A DNA stretch of 64,000 nt, from assembly GCF_000420745.1 (NCBI RefSeq), contig NZ_ATVN01000007.1, forward strand, positions 1 to 64,000, written 5' to 3'. The notes beneath the pieces were generated by a model. It saw only the letters and a list, made by a program, of their open reading frames with translations, had not been told where the DNA came from and did not search any database. A program made the translations under genes and the position numbers. This DNA comes from Pseudorhodobacter ferrugineus DSM 5888 (GTDB lineage: Bacteria > Pseudomonadota > Alphaproteobacteria > Rhodobacterales > Rhodobacteraceae). Below are positions 34,841 through 44,442 of this stretch, in pieces (positions within the stretch are counted from its first letter, which is position 1; the number at the start of each line of letters is the position of its first letter).

Positions 34841-35485
34841 TTAACGCTTATCCATCTCGTCGTGACTCTCAGGCGGCGGCAGTAATGCCAGAAACCGCGC
34901 CAAAACCATCACCGTCATGAATATCCCAACAAAGCTGTGGACCGTCAGCACCACCATACCCAAGGCACTTTTCGCTTGGCTGGTTTCCGGTGTAAAAGAA
35001 ATCATCATCAGCAGGCTTTCGCGAAATATCGCAAAGAAACCCAAATCGCTGGATGGCAACACGACATCACCCGAACGGTAGAAAAACGTGTAAGTAACGC
35101 CGAACCAGCACAGCATTTCAAAATAATTATGCAGCAGCAAGATAACCAGCCGCCGAAAGCTGCGAACCTTATAGGGAATGCCGCTCTTAAAGGCGCGGTA
35201 CTGATCAAAAAGTAACACATTGATTTGATAGATCACGGTTTCTAAAACCCGAAATCCGCCATAGATTACCAGTCCTTTCAGCAAAAGTGTAACTGGCTCT
35301 GCAATATTGATGCTGGCAACCACAAGCGTCAGCAGGGCCAAAGCGGTATGAAACAGCACATACGCCTCGACAAAACCATAGCTGACCTTCGCCCCAAAGA
35401 CGGCACGCAGCACGCTAAAGACAGACAGTTTCCCCAGAATACCAAAAACTCTTGACCAAAATTCAACTAGCCAGCTGTCACTCAC
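34841..35485 (-). CDS. Four-helix membrane protein resembling a channel without a GYG filter
   Basis: The 214-residue membrane protein has four hydrophobic segments. The last part, FRESLLMMISFTPETSQAKSA followed by the long helix LGMVVLTVHSFVGIFMTVMVLARF, has the shape of the pore loop and inner helix of two-helix ion channels (Ion_trans_2), but the TxGYG selectivity sequence is replaced by SFTPET. I therefore do not call it a potassium channel. A charged C-terminus (PPPESHDEMDKR) faces the cytoplasm if the model is right. It stands 60 bases upstream of the amidotransferase gene on the same strand. Confidence 0.65.
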   Translation of the reverse strand: MSDSWLVEFWSRVFGILGKLSVFSVLRAVFGAKVSYGFVEAYVLFHTALALLTLVVASINIAEPVTLLLKGLVIYGGFRVLETVIYQINVLLFDQYRAFKSGIPYKVRSFRRLVILLLHNYFEMLCWFGVTYTFFYRSGDVVLPSSDLGFFAIFRESLLMMISFTPETSQAKSALGMVVLTVHSFVGIFMTVMVLARFLALLPPPESHDEMDKR

Positions 35486-35544
35486 AATCTGAATCCTATT
35501 CTGTTGTCTTCATTCAGGCCGCTTGGCCCTTTATGCTGCGCAGC

Positions 35545-36339
35545 CTACGCTGCCACCGCCACCCCAAGCGGCGCAAAGGGTTTCATCTCCACCCGGTCGC
35601 CTTCAAAGGTACAAAACATCCCTGCAGGCACCAATTCCCAATCCGCCTCATCTGTTTCCAGCGGTTCAGACACCACCGCGCGCCCCTGATGCGTTTCCGA
35701 CCAGCGGTGATACAGCGTCGGCGCTTTGTCATCGGTGGCATAGCGCACGGCATAGAGCTTTTTGCCGTCCGAAAACGCCGCCGTCATGCGGATATGCGGT
35801 GCTGCGCCCCGTGTGCGGCTCAACGCTTCAAACCGTGCCGTCGCCCGTTCCAACGCGCCGCAGGGGTCATCATTCATCCCTTCCGACAGCGCCACCAAAA
35901 ACAACGCCTCGCTATCCGTCGCCCCGCGCCGCGCGCCATAATAGTCATCCGGTATCATCATGTCGCCGCAGCGGCGGAAATGCTCAAACCCGCCGACCTG
36001 CCCGTTATGCATGAACGACCATTGCTGATAGGTAAACGGGTGGCAGTTATTGCGGCTGGTTGCCGTACCGGTCGACGCGCGCACATGGCTTAGAAACAGC
36101 CCCGACCGCACCTGCTGCACAATGCTTTTCAAATTGCAGTCCGACCACGCGGGGGAAACATCGCGGTATTGCCCCGGCTCCGCCCGCCCGTCATACCACG
36201 CCAGCCCAAACCCGTCGGCGTTGATCGCCGATTTGCATTCGGTCGCGCAATGGCTTTGATGGATAAGCGAATGCTTGGGGCGGCTGACCACCTCTTCCAG
36301 AAAAATCGGTTTGCCAATATAGGCGGCCCAACGGCACAT
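35545..36339 (-). CDS. Class II glutamine amidotransferase (YafJ/EgtC-like)
   Basis: The 264-residue N-terminal-nucleophile hydrolase has catalytic Cys2 in MCRWAAY after Met removal, the Arg/Asn/Asp substrate residues in NADGFGLAWY, LFLSHVRAST, and FMHNGQVGGF. It lacks an attached synthase domain, so it resembles the stand-alone GATase_4 proteins YafJ and EgtC. No ergothioneine genes are near, so EgtC function is not supported. A long AT-rich gap with a terminator separates it from alaS/DUF1330 upstream. Confidence 0.88.
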   Translation of the reverse strand: MCRWAAYIGKPIFLEEVVSRPKHSLIHQSHCATECKSAINADGFGLAWYDGRAEPGQYRDVSPAWSDCNLKSIVQQVRSGLFLSHVRASTGTATSRNNCHPFTYQQWSFMHNGQVGGFEHFRRCGDMMIPDDYYGARRGATDSEALFLVALSEGMNDDPCGALERATARFEALSRTRGAAPHIRMTAAFSDGKKLYAVRYATDDKAPTLYHRWSETHQGRAVVSEPLETDEADWELVPAGMFCTFEGDRVEMKPFAPLGVAVAA

Positions 36340-36432
36340 GGTTTGCTCCTGCCTGCAAAATGGCGGTCTTTGCCGCCCTATGCTGGCATCATAGCGTAAA
36401 GAAAGCGTTTGTGCAGTAGGGTTTTTTGCAGG

Positions 36433-36454
36433 AAAAAACCCGCAAACGCGGGTT
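36433..36454 (-). terminator. Rho-independent terminator of the alaS-DUF1330 unit
   Basis: On the minus strand AACCCGC-GTTT-GCGGGTT is followed by TTTT. A second, mutually exclusive pairing GGGTTTTTT/AAAAAACCC (36419-36441) overlaps it, which gives the region an attenuator-like look. Confidence 0.75.
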
Positions 36455-36539
36455 AATTTCAGGTTAACAAAAAACGAGATATCATTTTAGATCAAGTGTT
36501 TACACAAATGTCCGCGCGCGAACACATCAGGGCAAAGGC

Positions 36540-36830
36540 CTATTCGGCCTCCTCCAACACCATCAAATCGCGAATGCTCGCCCCCTTCGCATGGGCAAGG
36601 GCCGCCTGATATTCGGGTGAATGATAGCATGCCACCCCCGCCTCAAGGCTCGGAAAACGAGCCACAACATTGCGGGCCCTGTCCTTGCCTTCCAGCTGAA
36701 CATAGCGCCCGCCACGGGCCAGAAAAACGCCCCCATGCGCGGTAATTGCAGGCCCCGCAAGGGCGGCATATTTGCCATAGGCCTCCGCATCCGTCACCTC
36801 AACATGGGCAATCCAAAGGGCTGTCGGCAT
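36540..36830 (-). CDS. DUF1330 family protein
   Basis: The 96-residue alpha/beta ferredoxin-like (dimeric barrel) protein has the DUF1330 pattern: ALWIAHVEVTDAEAYGKYAAL, GGVFLARGGRYVQLEG, RNVVARFPSLEAGVACYHSPEYQAAL. GGAGGAAAC precedes the ATG, which lies one base after the alaS stop, so it is co-transcribed with alaS. The frame is open upstream inside alaS, but that part is an alaS shadow. The biochemical role of the family is unknown. Confidence 0.88.
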   Translation of the reverse strand: MPTALWIAHVEVTDAEAYGKYAALAGPAITAHGGVFLARGGRYVQLEGKDRARNVVARFPSLEAGVACYHSPEYQAALAHAKGASIRDLMVLEEAE

Positions 36831-36831
36831 A

Positions 36832-39489
36832 TCAGTTTCCTCCCAAAAGGGCTTCAACAGCGGCAATTGCCGCCTCGGCCCCGGCAATATCAACACCACC
36901 CGCTTGCGCCATATCAGGGCGCCCCCCGCCACCTTTGCCACCCAAAGCAGTCGCCGCCACCTTGACCAGATCCACGGCAGACACCTTGCCCAGCATATCA
37001 GCCGTAACCCCCGCCGCCACAGCAGGTTTCGCGCCCGTATCGGCAATCAAAAGCACAGCGCCGGACCCGATCCGCGCCTTCATCTCATCAATCAGGCCCG
37101 GCAAATCCTTGCCCGACACGCCGGTCAAAACCTGCGCGATCAGTTTGACCCCGTTGATCTCATTGATCTCCGGCCCCGCCGCAGACCCGCCCATCGCCAG
37201 CTCGCGGCGCAATTGGGCCACTTCATTTTCCAGCTTGCGACGCTCGTCCAGCAAAGATTTCGCTCGACCTGCAAGCTCGGCAGGCGTCACTTTCAACACC
37301 GCCGCCACATCGGCCAGATTACCCAACTGCTCTTTCAAATAGGCCAGCGCGCCCTCACCCGTCAGCGCCTCGATCCGCCGCACGCCTGCCGAAGAAGCGG
37401 AATCGCCCAGCAAAACAAACAGCCCAATCTCGCCCAAACGGCCCACATGGGTGCCGCCGCACAGCTCCAACGAATAGGTCCGCCCGTCCGCACCTTTACC
37501 GGAACCATCTTGAAGGCCCATAGATACGACGCGCACCTCGTCGCCGTATTTTTCACCAAACAAGGCCTGCGCCCCCAAGGCGCGGGCATCATCCGGCGTC
37601 ATAATACGCGTATCAACCGCGCTGTTTTGGCGGATGTAGGTGTTCACTTCGGCCTCAACCTGCGCCAATTCCATCGTAGACAGCCCCTGCCCATGGCTGA
37701 AATCAAACCGCAAACGGTCCGGTGCATTCAAGGAACCACGCTGCGAAACATGATCGCCAAGCGCGCGGCGCAGCGCCTCGTGCAGCAAATGGGTAGCGGA
37801 ATGGTTGGCGCGAATTGCAGCGCGACGGGTATGATCGACCGTCAGAGTCGCTCCTTGGCCCTTGGAAATCTCACCCTCCACCACCTCGGCCATATGGATA
37901 AACAGCCCTTGGCCCTTTTTCGTGTCCGTAATCCGTGCGTGCCCCGTGGCGGTTTTCAACACGCCTTCGTCACCCACCTGCCCACCCGATTCCGCGTAAA
38001 ACGGCGTTTGGTTCAAGATGATTTGCACCGTGTCGCCCTTGGCCGCCTTTGCGGTCTCCGCACCCGACGCGACCAGCGCCAGCACCTGCCCTTCGGCGGT
38101 TTCGGTATCATAGCCCAAAAATTCCGTGGCCCCATGCGCCTCGGCCAGATCGAACCAGATCGCGGCATCCTTGGTTTCGCCCGACCCAGACCAGCTTGCC
38201 CGCGCCTTAGCCTTTTGCTCGGCCATCGCCGCCTCAAACCCACCTGTATCAACCGCGCGGCCCTTTTCGCGCAGCGCGTCTTGGGTCAGATCCAGCGGGA
38301 AACCGTAGGTGTCATAGAGCTTGAACGCCGCCGCACCCGGCAGGTTCGCGCCTTCGGGAATCTTGGACAGTTCGTCATCCAGCAGCTTCAAACCGCGGTC
38401 CAGCGTCTGGCGGAAACGGGTTTCTTCCAGACGCAAGGTTTCCTCGATCATCGCTTTTGCGCGGGTCAGTTCTGGATAAGCCGCCCCCATCTGGCGCACC
38501 AAAGCAGGAACCAAGCGGTGCATCACCGGATCTTGCGCACCCAACTGGTGGGCGTGGCGCATCGCGCGGCGCATGATGCGGCGCAACACATACCCCCGCC
38601 CTTCGTTCGACGGCATAACCCCATCGGCAATCAGAAAGGATGTCGAGCGGAGATGGTCCGCGATCACGCGGTGGTGCGTCTTGCCGGGACCATCGGGATC
38701 GGAACTGGTCGCATGGGCCGACGCCTCAATCAAGCTGCGCATCAGGTCGGTGTCGTAGTTGTCGTGCTTGCCTTGCAACAACGCGCCAATCCGTTCCAGC
38801 CCCATGCCCGTATCGATGCTTTGCTTGGGCAAAGGCGTCATCGAACCATCGGCATGCTGTTCATTTTGCATAAAGACGAGGTTCCAGATTTCGATAAACC
38901 GGTCGCCATCCTGATCGGCAGACCCAGGAGGGCCGCCCCAGATTTTATCGCCATGGTCAAAGAAAATTTCCGTGCATGGCCCGCAAGGCCCCGTCGGCCC
39001 CATGCGCCAAAAGTTGTCGTCGGTGGCGATGCGGATGATCCGGTCATCGGGCAGTCCCGCAACCTTTTTCCACAGGTTCGCCGCCTCGTCATCATTGTGG
39101 TATACCGTGACCAACAGCTTGTCCTTGGGAATGTCGAAATCGCGGGTCAACAGCTCCCACGCAAAGGGGATCGCATCCGATTTGAAATAGTCGCCAAAGC
39201 TAAAATTGCCCAGCATTTCAAAGAACGTGTGGTGCCGCGCGGTATAACCCACGTTGTCCAGATCATTGTGCTTGCCGCCCGCCCGCACGCATTTTTGCGC
39301 CGATGTCGCGCGCACATAATCGCGCTGCTCGACCCCTGTAAAACAGTTCTTGAACTGCACCATTCCCGAGTTGGCGAACATCAATGTCGGGTCGTTGCGC
39401 GGCACCAAAGGGCTGCTGTCGACGACGCGGTGGCCATTGCGGTCGAAGTAGTCAAGAAAGGTCGAGCGGATATCGTTGAGCGATGGCAT
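36832..39489 (-). CDS. alaS: Alanyl-tRNA synthetase
   Basis: This class II synthetase with an editing domain charges tRNA-Ala. The 885 residues show the catalytic core ([57 protein letters not shown]), the editing-domain zinc/His motifs [12 protein letters not shown] and [13 protein letters not shown], and the C-terminal C-Ala domain. The start at 39489 fits family length; six more codons are open upstream. recA lies 142 bases upstream on the same strand with a terminator between. Confidence 0.97.
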   Translation of the reverse strand: MPSLNDIRSTFLDYFDRNGHRVVDSSPLVPRNDPTLMFANSGMVQFKNCFTGVEQRDYVRATSAQKCVRAGGKHNDLDNVGYTARHHTFFEMLGNFSFGDYFKSDAIPFAWELLTRDFDIPKDKLLVTVYHNDDEAANLWKKVAGLPDDRIIRIATDDNFWRMGPTGPCGPCTEIFFDHGDKIWGGPPGSADQDGDRFIEIWNLVFMQNEQHADGSMTPLPKQSIDTGMGLERIGALLQGKHDNYDTDLMRSLIEASAHATSSDPDGPGKTHHRVIADHLRSTSFLIADGVMPSNEGRGYVLRRIMRRAMRHAHQLGAQDPVMHRLVPALVRQMGAAYPELTRAKAMIEETLRLEETRFRQTLDRGLKLLDDELSKIPEGANLPGAAAFKLYDTYGFPLDLTQDALREKGRAVDTGGFEAAMAEQKAKARASWSGSGETKDAAIWFDLAEAHGATEFLGYDTETAEGQVLALVASGAETAKAAKGDTVQIILNQTPFYAESGGQVGDEGVLKTATGHARITDTKKGQGLFIHMAEVVEGEISKGQGATLTVDHTRRAAIRANHSATHLLHEALRRALGDHVSQRGSLNAPDRLRFDFSHGQGLSTMELAQVEAEVNTYIRQNSAVDTRIMTPDDARALGAQALFGEKYGDEVRVVSMGLQDGSGKGADGRTYSLELCGGTHVGRLGEIGLFVLLGDSASSAGVRRIEALTGEGALAYLKEQLGNLADVAAVLKVTPAELAGRAKSLLDERRKLENEVAQLRRELAMGGSAAGPEINEINGVKLIAQVLTGVSGKDLPGLIDEMKARIGSGAVLLIADTGAKPAVAAGVTADMLGKVSAVDLVKVAATALGGKGGGGRPDMAQAGGVDIAGAEAAIAAVEALLGGN

Positions 39490-39580
39490 AAGGCGGCCCC
39501 TAATCACAGGAATAGCGTTTTCGTCTTTCGTTTAACGGGGCGCGGCAAGACTGTCCATAACGCTGTGATCCGACATGCAA

Positions 39581-39609
39581 AAGGCCGGGGGTTTGATGCC
39601 CCCGGCCTT
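39581..39609 (-). terminator. Rho-independent terminator of recA
   Basis: A perfect 11-bp stem AAGGCCGGGGG/CCCCCGGCCTT with a 7-base loop lies 22 bases after the recA stop. On the minus strand it is followed by TT after the stem's own TT. Confidence 0.88.
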
Positions 39610-39630
39610 CGTTCGTTTTCAGCGATAGGA

Positions 39631-40707
39631 TCAGTCGTCCAGCAAGGCGTCGCTGCTGGCCACGCCGTCTTCCATGTGGAAATCCAAGCCGTGCGAAGAC
39701 CGGATCTTGTCCTCAATCTCTTGCGCGATACCGGGGTTGGATTTCAGGAAAGTTTTGGCATTTTCACGCCCCTGCCCGATCCGTTCATCGCCGTAGGAAT
39801 ACCAAGAACCCGACTTTTCAACGACGCCGGTTTTCACCCCCAAATCGACCAATTCGCCGGTTTTGGAAATGCCTTCGCCGTACATGATATCGAATTCCAC
39901 CTGCTTGAAGGGTGGCGCCACTTTGTTTTTTACAACCTTCACGCGGGTCGAGTTGCCGACAACTTCATCCCGATCCTTGATCGCACCAATGCGGCGAATG
40001 TCCAAACGCACCGACGCATAGAACTTTAGCGCATTGCCGCCCGTGGTGGTTTCAGGGCTGCCGAACATCACGCCGATTTTCATGCGGATCTGGTTGATGA
40101 ACACCACCATGCAGTTGCTGCGCCCGATGGACGCGGTCAATTTGCGCATCGCCTGGCTCATCAAACGGGCCTGGCTGCCCATCTGCATATCGCCCATATC
40201 GCCTTCGATTTCAGACTTTGGCACCAAAGCCGCAACCGAATCGACCACGATAATGCTGACAGCGCCAGACCGGACCAGCGTGTCGACAATCTCCAACGCC
40301 TGCTCGCCGGTATCAGGCTGGCTAATCAACAGCTCATCCAAATTCACGCCCAGCTTTTTGGCATATTGCGGGTCCAGTGCGTGTTCGGCATCCACAAAGG
40401 CGCAAACCCCGCCTTTTTTCTGCATTTCGGCCACCACATGCAGCGTCAACGTAGTCTTGCCCGAACTTTCCGGCCCGTAAATCTCGATAATCCGGCCTTG
40501 CGGCAAGCCGCCGATTCCCAGCGCAATGTCAAGGCCAAGCGACCCCGTCGATGTCGCCTCCACATCCATAACGGCGTTTTCGGACCCCAGCTTCATGATC
40601 GAGCCTTTGCCGAATTGCCGTTCAATCTGTGCCAATGCGCTTTCCAGCGCCTTTGCCTTATCCATCTCGCGTTTCCCGTTCAGATCCAAAAGGTTTGCCG
40701 TCGCCAT
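39631..40707 (-). CDS. recA: Recombinase RecA
   Basis: RecA forms filaments on single-stranded DNA, performs strand exchange and triggers LexA self-cleavage. The 358 residues carry Walker [10 protein letters not shown], the catalytic Glu in FVDAEHALD, loop L1 ([18 protein letters not shown]), loop L2 ([24 protein letters not shown]), and the acidic C-terminal tail ending SDALLDD. An SOS box lies 52-66 bases upstream, so it is damage-inducible. Confidence 0.98.
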   Translation of the reverse strand: MATANLLDLNGKREMDKAKALESALAQIERQFGKGSIMKLGSENAVMDVEATSTGSLGLDIALGIGGLPQGRIIEIYGPESSGKTTLTLHVVAEMQKKGGVCAFVDAEHALDPQYAKKLGVNLDELLISQPDTGEQALEIVDTLVRSGAVSIIVVDSVAALVPKSEIEGDMGDMQMGSQARLMSQAMRKLTASIGRSNCMVVFINQIRMKIGVMFGSPETTTGGNALKFYASVRLDIRRIGAIKDRDEVVGNSTRVKVVKNKVAPPFKQVEFDIMYGEGISKTGELVDLGVKTGVVEKSGSWYSYGDERIGQGRENAKTFLKSNPGIAQEIEDKIRSSHGLDFHMEDGVASSDALLDD

Positions 40708-40758
40708 ATCACTGCCTCTTTATTTCACAGCCGCAGACGCGCGGCAATCACGGTATTT

Positions 40759-40773
40759 GTTCTCGCCTTGTTC
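40759..40773. promoter_or_regulatory. SOS (LexA) box of recA
   Basis: GTTC-TCGCCTT-GTTC matches the GTTC-N7-GTTC LexA site defined for recA of Rhodobacter and other Alphaproteobacteria. It lies 52-66 bases upstream of the recA start codon. Confidence 0.85.
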
Positions 40774-40955
40774 TCACAAGTTACAGAATAAAACAAGAAC
40801 ATTTAAAACAATTTTTCAACAGTGAGGATATATGATCCCTCTGCCGCCGCGATTACCCCTGACTTGGTTCATCGCCGCCCCTTATCGCTATCCAACATTG
40901 GTTAATGTTCTCTAAAGATCAGAAAACTGACGAAAATGGCCCAAGCCCGTAAAAC

Positions 40956-42050
40956 CTAACCAATCAGCGGCCCATGCTTGCCGTAAGCCGCTTCATAATG
41001 CAGGCGCAGGCGTTGCAGGGCGATGCGCAGCACAATCTTGCCCGAGCGCGCCGACCAGCCCATCCGCTTTTCGGCAACCTCCAGCCCCTCCAGAAAACAA
41101 CAGCAGCGCAGCACCATGTCGCCCAAGCCCGGCCCCAAATCTCGCAACGCCAGCGACACCCGGTCGCGCGCATCGAGCGCGCCGCCCTTTGCATCGCCGG
41201 ACCCAAAACTGCGGTCACTGCCCGTCAAGAACCGCTCCCAATTCTGGGTCACGCGCGGGCCCATCTGCGCCAGTTCAAAATCCATCCGCAATTGCTCCGC
41301 CGCCGCCACCAATTCGGTCGACAAAAACGGCTTGCCATCACGGTCGCGCCGCCGTGCCAACACCTGCACAGGGCTTTCAGTCGCGTTATAACGCACACGG
41401 CGCTCCTCGGCCTCGTCGCCCTCGGCCCATGCCCGCTCGGCGCCCGCAAAGCCCGCTGGTGCCTCTGCCAGCCCCGCCACCTCGTCCCCGCCCATCCGTT
41501 TCAGCGCCGCCCGCCCTGCGCCGGTGATCACATAAGTCGAAACCCGCCCCGGTTTTGGGCAGTTAATCCAGTCTTGCAACGCGAATGCCTGCGCGACGGT
41601 TCGATCAATCACCGCCAAGCGCAAGGTCCGCCCATCGGCAAAACTGCGCAGCACGGCGGCCTTTTCCATATCAGGGGCAATCGCCAGCACCGTATCCGCC
41701 TCGGCCAAACGCCGCAAAACCCTGCGCCCTTCGCGCATCAAAGTGGCCTCATCAATCGCGACATTCACAGATCTTACTGGGGCGGTCATGGTCTGGGCAT
41801 CCTTCCGGCTTGGGTTGCATGGCATCGTTTCCTGCACCCGCCCAAGCGCTGACAGCGCCTCATCCACCAAAGGATCATCGCGGCGGCTTTCATAGCGGCG
41901 CACCTGACGCATAACGGTTGACGCATGGCAGCCTTCACGCTTTGCCAATTGCCGCAAGGAAACCCCTTGTTCCGTATGATCAAGATACAGGCGTACCGCA
42001 TCCGGCAGCCATGCAGGCAGCGAGAAATCCGAACTCAGGTTTGATCGCAT
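40956..42050 (-). CDS. DUF6456 protein with N-terminal helix-turn-helix
   Basis: The 364-residue protein has an HTH-like segment at 29-52 (GVSLRQLAKREGCHASTVMRQVRRYE) followed by a conserved linker and a C-terminal DUF6456 domain of about 150 residues (AAEQLRMDFELAQMGPRVTQNW, then GDMVLRCCCFLEGLEVAEKRMGWSARSGKIVLRIALQRL). I prefer the ATG at 42050 because AGGA is placed before it; an in-frame ATG 23 codons upstream lacks a ribosome-binding site. The family is confined to Alphaproteobacteria. A DNA-binding regulatory role is inferred from the HTH only. Confidence 0.8.
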   Translation of the reverse strand: MRSNLSSDFSLPAWLPDAVRLYLDHTEQGVSLRQLAKREGCHASTVMRQVRRYESRRDDPLVDEALSALGRVQETMPCNPSRKDAQTMTAPVRSVNVAIDEATLMREGRRVLRRLAEADTVLAIAPDMEKAAVLRSFADGRTLRLAVIDRTVAQAFALQDWINCPKPGRVSTYVITGAGRAALKRMGGDEVAGLAEAPAGFAGAERAWAEGDEAEERRVRYNATESPVQVLARRRDRDGKPFLSTELVAAAEQLRMDFELAQMGPRVTQNWERFLTGSDRSFGSGDAKGGALDARDRVSLALRDLGPGLGDMVLRCCCFLEGLEVAEKRMGWSARSGKIVLRIALQRLRLHYEAAYGKHGPLIG

Positions 42051-42269
42051 ATCGATGTCCTGTGCCGCCCCTACCGAGCTTTTGGTCCAAACTTGGACAT
42101 TTTCAACTCTGGATAGCATTGGTTACATGTCCGTTAATATCTTCGCTTTCACCGATAATTGTTTCCAAATCATAAACAAATACGAAAGCAGCGCGCGCTG
42201 AATCCGAAAGTGACGCAACGCTAGGTTGTATCAATGCAACATCCCGTCAGTCATTTATCGGAGAACAAA

Positions 42270-42559
42270 ATGTCAGATATCAGCACCCTACTCGCCAATC
42301 TTCGCCGCCCACGCCTGCTGATCCGTGCGGCCCGCCACGGCCTGACCGACTATCGCCGTGACCGCGATTTGCGCCGCCTGATCGACACAGCAACGCCCCC
42401 CAGCCCCGAATCCGCGTTGAAAAAACTGTTCGATGCCGAAGAACGCACCGAAGAAATCCGCCGCGCAGGCGACGCGGGCTATTCGCTGAACCGCCATGTC
42501 GACCTGCTTATCGGATGCTGGCCGAGGCGCGCCTCCTGCGTGGCCCGACCAGCGCCTGA
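42270..42559 (+). pseudogene. DUF6477 family gene with a -1 frameshift
   Basis: From ATG 42270 (GGAGA upstream) the protein reads MSDISTLLANLRRPRLLIRAA and matches DUF6477 proteins up to NRHVDLLI. At 42513-42514 one base is missing: in the frame shifted by one, the expected end MLAEARLLRGPTSA follows directly and stops at TGA 42557-42559. Without correction the frame runs on through the terminator hairpin to 42632, ending in an arbitrary Lys/Pro-rich tail. Corrected length is 96 residues. Either a natural frameshift or a sequencing error would produce this. The function of the family is unknown. Confidence 0.7.
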
Positions 42560-42584
42560 ACAGGTCGCAGCCGCTCCAAAACGC

Positions 42585-42617
42585 AAAAAGGCCCCTCCGC
42601 ACGGGAAGGGCCTTTTT
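42585..42617. terminator. Bidirectional terminator between DUF6477 and mttB-family genes
   Basis: AAAAAGGCCC and GGGCCTTTTT arms enclose CTCCGCACGGGAA. A-run and T-run flank the stem, so it works for both converging genes. Its position inside the uncorrected DUF6477 frame is further evidence for the frameshift. Confidence 0.9.
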
Positions 42618-42637
42618 CTATGTCACTCATAACAGGC

Positions 42638-44179
42638 TTAGATAAACGCATCCGGCATAGACGCCTTTTTCCGCGCGACATAGTCATCAATCGCATCACG
42701 GATACCTTCATCCAGCGCAGGTGCCTGATAATCGCCAATCATCTTGGCCACACGGTTGGCCGCCAGCGTTTCGGTGTCGCGTGCACCTTCCTCGTACCAC
42801 GTCTCAAACGGTTTATAATCAAACAGTTCCGACCGCCAGAACGCCGATTTAAAGTTCTTTTGCGTATGCTCGCAGCCCAGGAAATGCCCGCCTGGTCCAA
42901 CCTCGCGCAGCGCATCCATCGCCTGCCCGTTGTCGTCCATCATCACACCTTGCGCCAAGTGATGCAGCGTGCCCAACTGGTCCGCATCCATCACGAACTT
43001 CTCGAAAGACGACACAAGGCCACCTTCCAACCAACCACAAGAATGCAGCATAAAGTTCACGCCAGACAGCAGCGCCATATTCAGGCTGTTCGCGGTTTCA
43101 TAGGCCGCCTGCGCATCCGGCAGTTTTGAGCCGCAGAACGACCCACCCGACCGATACGGCAGGTTCAACCGCCGCGCCAATTGCCCCGCACCATAGGTGA
43201 TATGCGCAGCCTCCGGCGTCCCGAACGTCGGCGCCCCCGAGTTCATGTCGATCGAGGTCACAAACGCCCCAAAAATTACCGGCGCACCGGCGCGCACCAG
43301 CTGGCTATAGGCAACACCGGCCAAAACCTCGGCCAAAACTTGTGTCAAGGTGCCTGCCACCGTCACAGGTGCCATCGCGCCGCCTACGATAAAGGGCGAA
43401 ATAATCGCCGCCTGCCCTGCCTGCGCATAAACTTCCAACGCGCCCATCATGGTCGAATCGAACGTCAGCGGGCTGTTGATGTTGATCAGGCTGGTCATCA
43501 CCACGTTTTGATCGACAAAATCGGCCCCGAACAACAGCTTCGACATCTCGACCGAATCTGCCGCACGCTCCGGCTCCGTCACCGACCCCATATAGGGCTT
43601 GTCCGACAACACCATATGCGCGCGCAACATGTCCAAATGCCGCTTGTTCACCGGAATATCGGTCGGCTCGCAGACCGTGCCGCCCGAATGGTGCAACCAT
43701 TTCGACATATAGCCCAGCTTCACGAATTTCTCGAAATCCACCATCGTGGCATAACGCCGCCCGCCTTCACGGTCGCGCACAAAGGGAGGGCCATAAACCG
43801 GCGCCAATACCAGATTGCGCCCGCCAATCTCGACATTGCGGTCCGAATTGCGGGCATGCTGGGTAAACATGCTGGGCGCGGTGGAACACAGCTTGCGCGC
43901 CAATCCGCGCGGAATATGCACCCGCTCGCCCCGCACATCGGCCCCCGCCGCGCGCCAACGGTCCAACGCCGCCGGATTGTCGACGAAATTCACGCCAATC
44001 TCTTCCAACACGGTTTCCGCATTGTACTCGATGATTTGCAGCGCTTCCTCGTTCAAAATCTCGAAATTCGGAATGTTGCGCTGAATGTACTTCGCTACGT
44101 CAAAGCTAACAGCCGTCCGCTCTGCCCGCCGCGCCGACCCGCCACCGCCCCGCGCTCTGCGCCCTGCAACTTCATTCAT
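42638..44179 (-). CDS. Trimethylamine methyltransferase (MttB) family protein, non-pyrrolysine
   Basis: The 513-residue MttB-superfamily protein is expected to transfer a methyl group from a quaternary or tertiary amine to a corrinoid protein. It has the family core ([59 protein letters not shown]) with no internal TAG, so it belongs to the pyrrolysine-free branch that includes glycine-betaine methyltransferases. The ATG at 44179 has GGAG eight bases upstream and overlaps the end of a dubious small frame. A corrinoid protein gene is not adjacent; folate and corrinoid methyl handling genes lie 13 kb away. The exact amine is not predictable. Confidence 0.9.
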   Translation of the reverse strand: MNEVAGRRARGGGGSARRAERTAVSFDVAKYIQRNIPNFEILNEEALQIIEYNAETVLEEIGVNFVDNPAALDRWRAAGADVRGERVHIPRGLARKLCSTAPSMFTQHARNSDRNVEIGGRNLVLAPVYGPPFVRDREGGRRYATMVDFEKFVKLGYMSKWLHHSGGTVCEPTDIPVNKRHLDMLRAHMVLSDKPYMGSVTEPERAADSVEMSKLLFGADFVDQNVVMTSLININSPLTFDSTMMGALEVYAQAGQAAIISPFIVGGAMAPVTVAGTLTQVLAEVLAGVAYSQLVRAGAPVIFGAFVTSIDMNSGAPTFGTPEAAHITYGAGQLARRLNLPYRSGGSFCGSKLPDAQAAYETANSLNMALLSGVNFMLHSCGWLEGGLVSSFEKFVMDADQLGTLHHLAQGVMMDDNGQAMDALREVGPGGHFLGCEHTQKNFKSAFWRSELFDYKPFETWYEEGARDTETLAANRVAKMIGDYQAPALDEGIRDAIDDYVARKKASMPDAFI

Positions 44180-44328
44180 CGCAACATCTCCATGCTTGCC
44201 CGCAACACCGCGGCCCATTTGCCGCCTCTTATGCCGCCAAACGCCCTACCTCCACTCCCCATTTCCGTCACATCCCACTCAAAACCGACATTCATCACCC
44301 GCACCCAAGCGTCGCGCGCCAACCGCGT

Positions 44329-44350
44329 TTTCATCTTTGCAAAAATACTC
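44329..44350. repeat. Dispersed intergenic element, copy D (core only)
   Basis: TTTCATCTTTG-CA-AAAATACTC in plus orientation lies between the divergent mttB-family and guaA genes, 93 bases before guaA. It is identical to copy C. On the minus strand its GATGAAA supplies the ATG of a 52-codon frame that ends at the mttB start. Confidence 0.75.
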
Positions 44351-44442
44351 ACACCGCCATTGGCCCAAAAGCCCCGCACTGGCGCACAAAGACCCCACCA
44401 AACCCCCTTGCTTATCGACCGATCCTTGCTTATTCCCCGCAC

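Noticed and set aside
35545-36339. Ergothioneine gene egtC
   Set aside because: The amidotransferase fold fits, but egtB and egtD are not adjacent and stand-alone YafJ-like proteins are common.
36904-40029. A 1041-codon open frame on the plus strand
   Set aside because: It lies antisense to alaS and the recA end, is rich in Arg, His, Gln and Pro as expected for the reverse of GC-rich genes, and has no recognisable domain.
44180-44442. Purine riboswitch in front of guaA
   Set aside because: No purine aptamer core or matching stems are seen; the gap is explained by a repeat copy and two divergent promoters.
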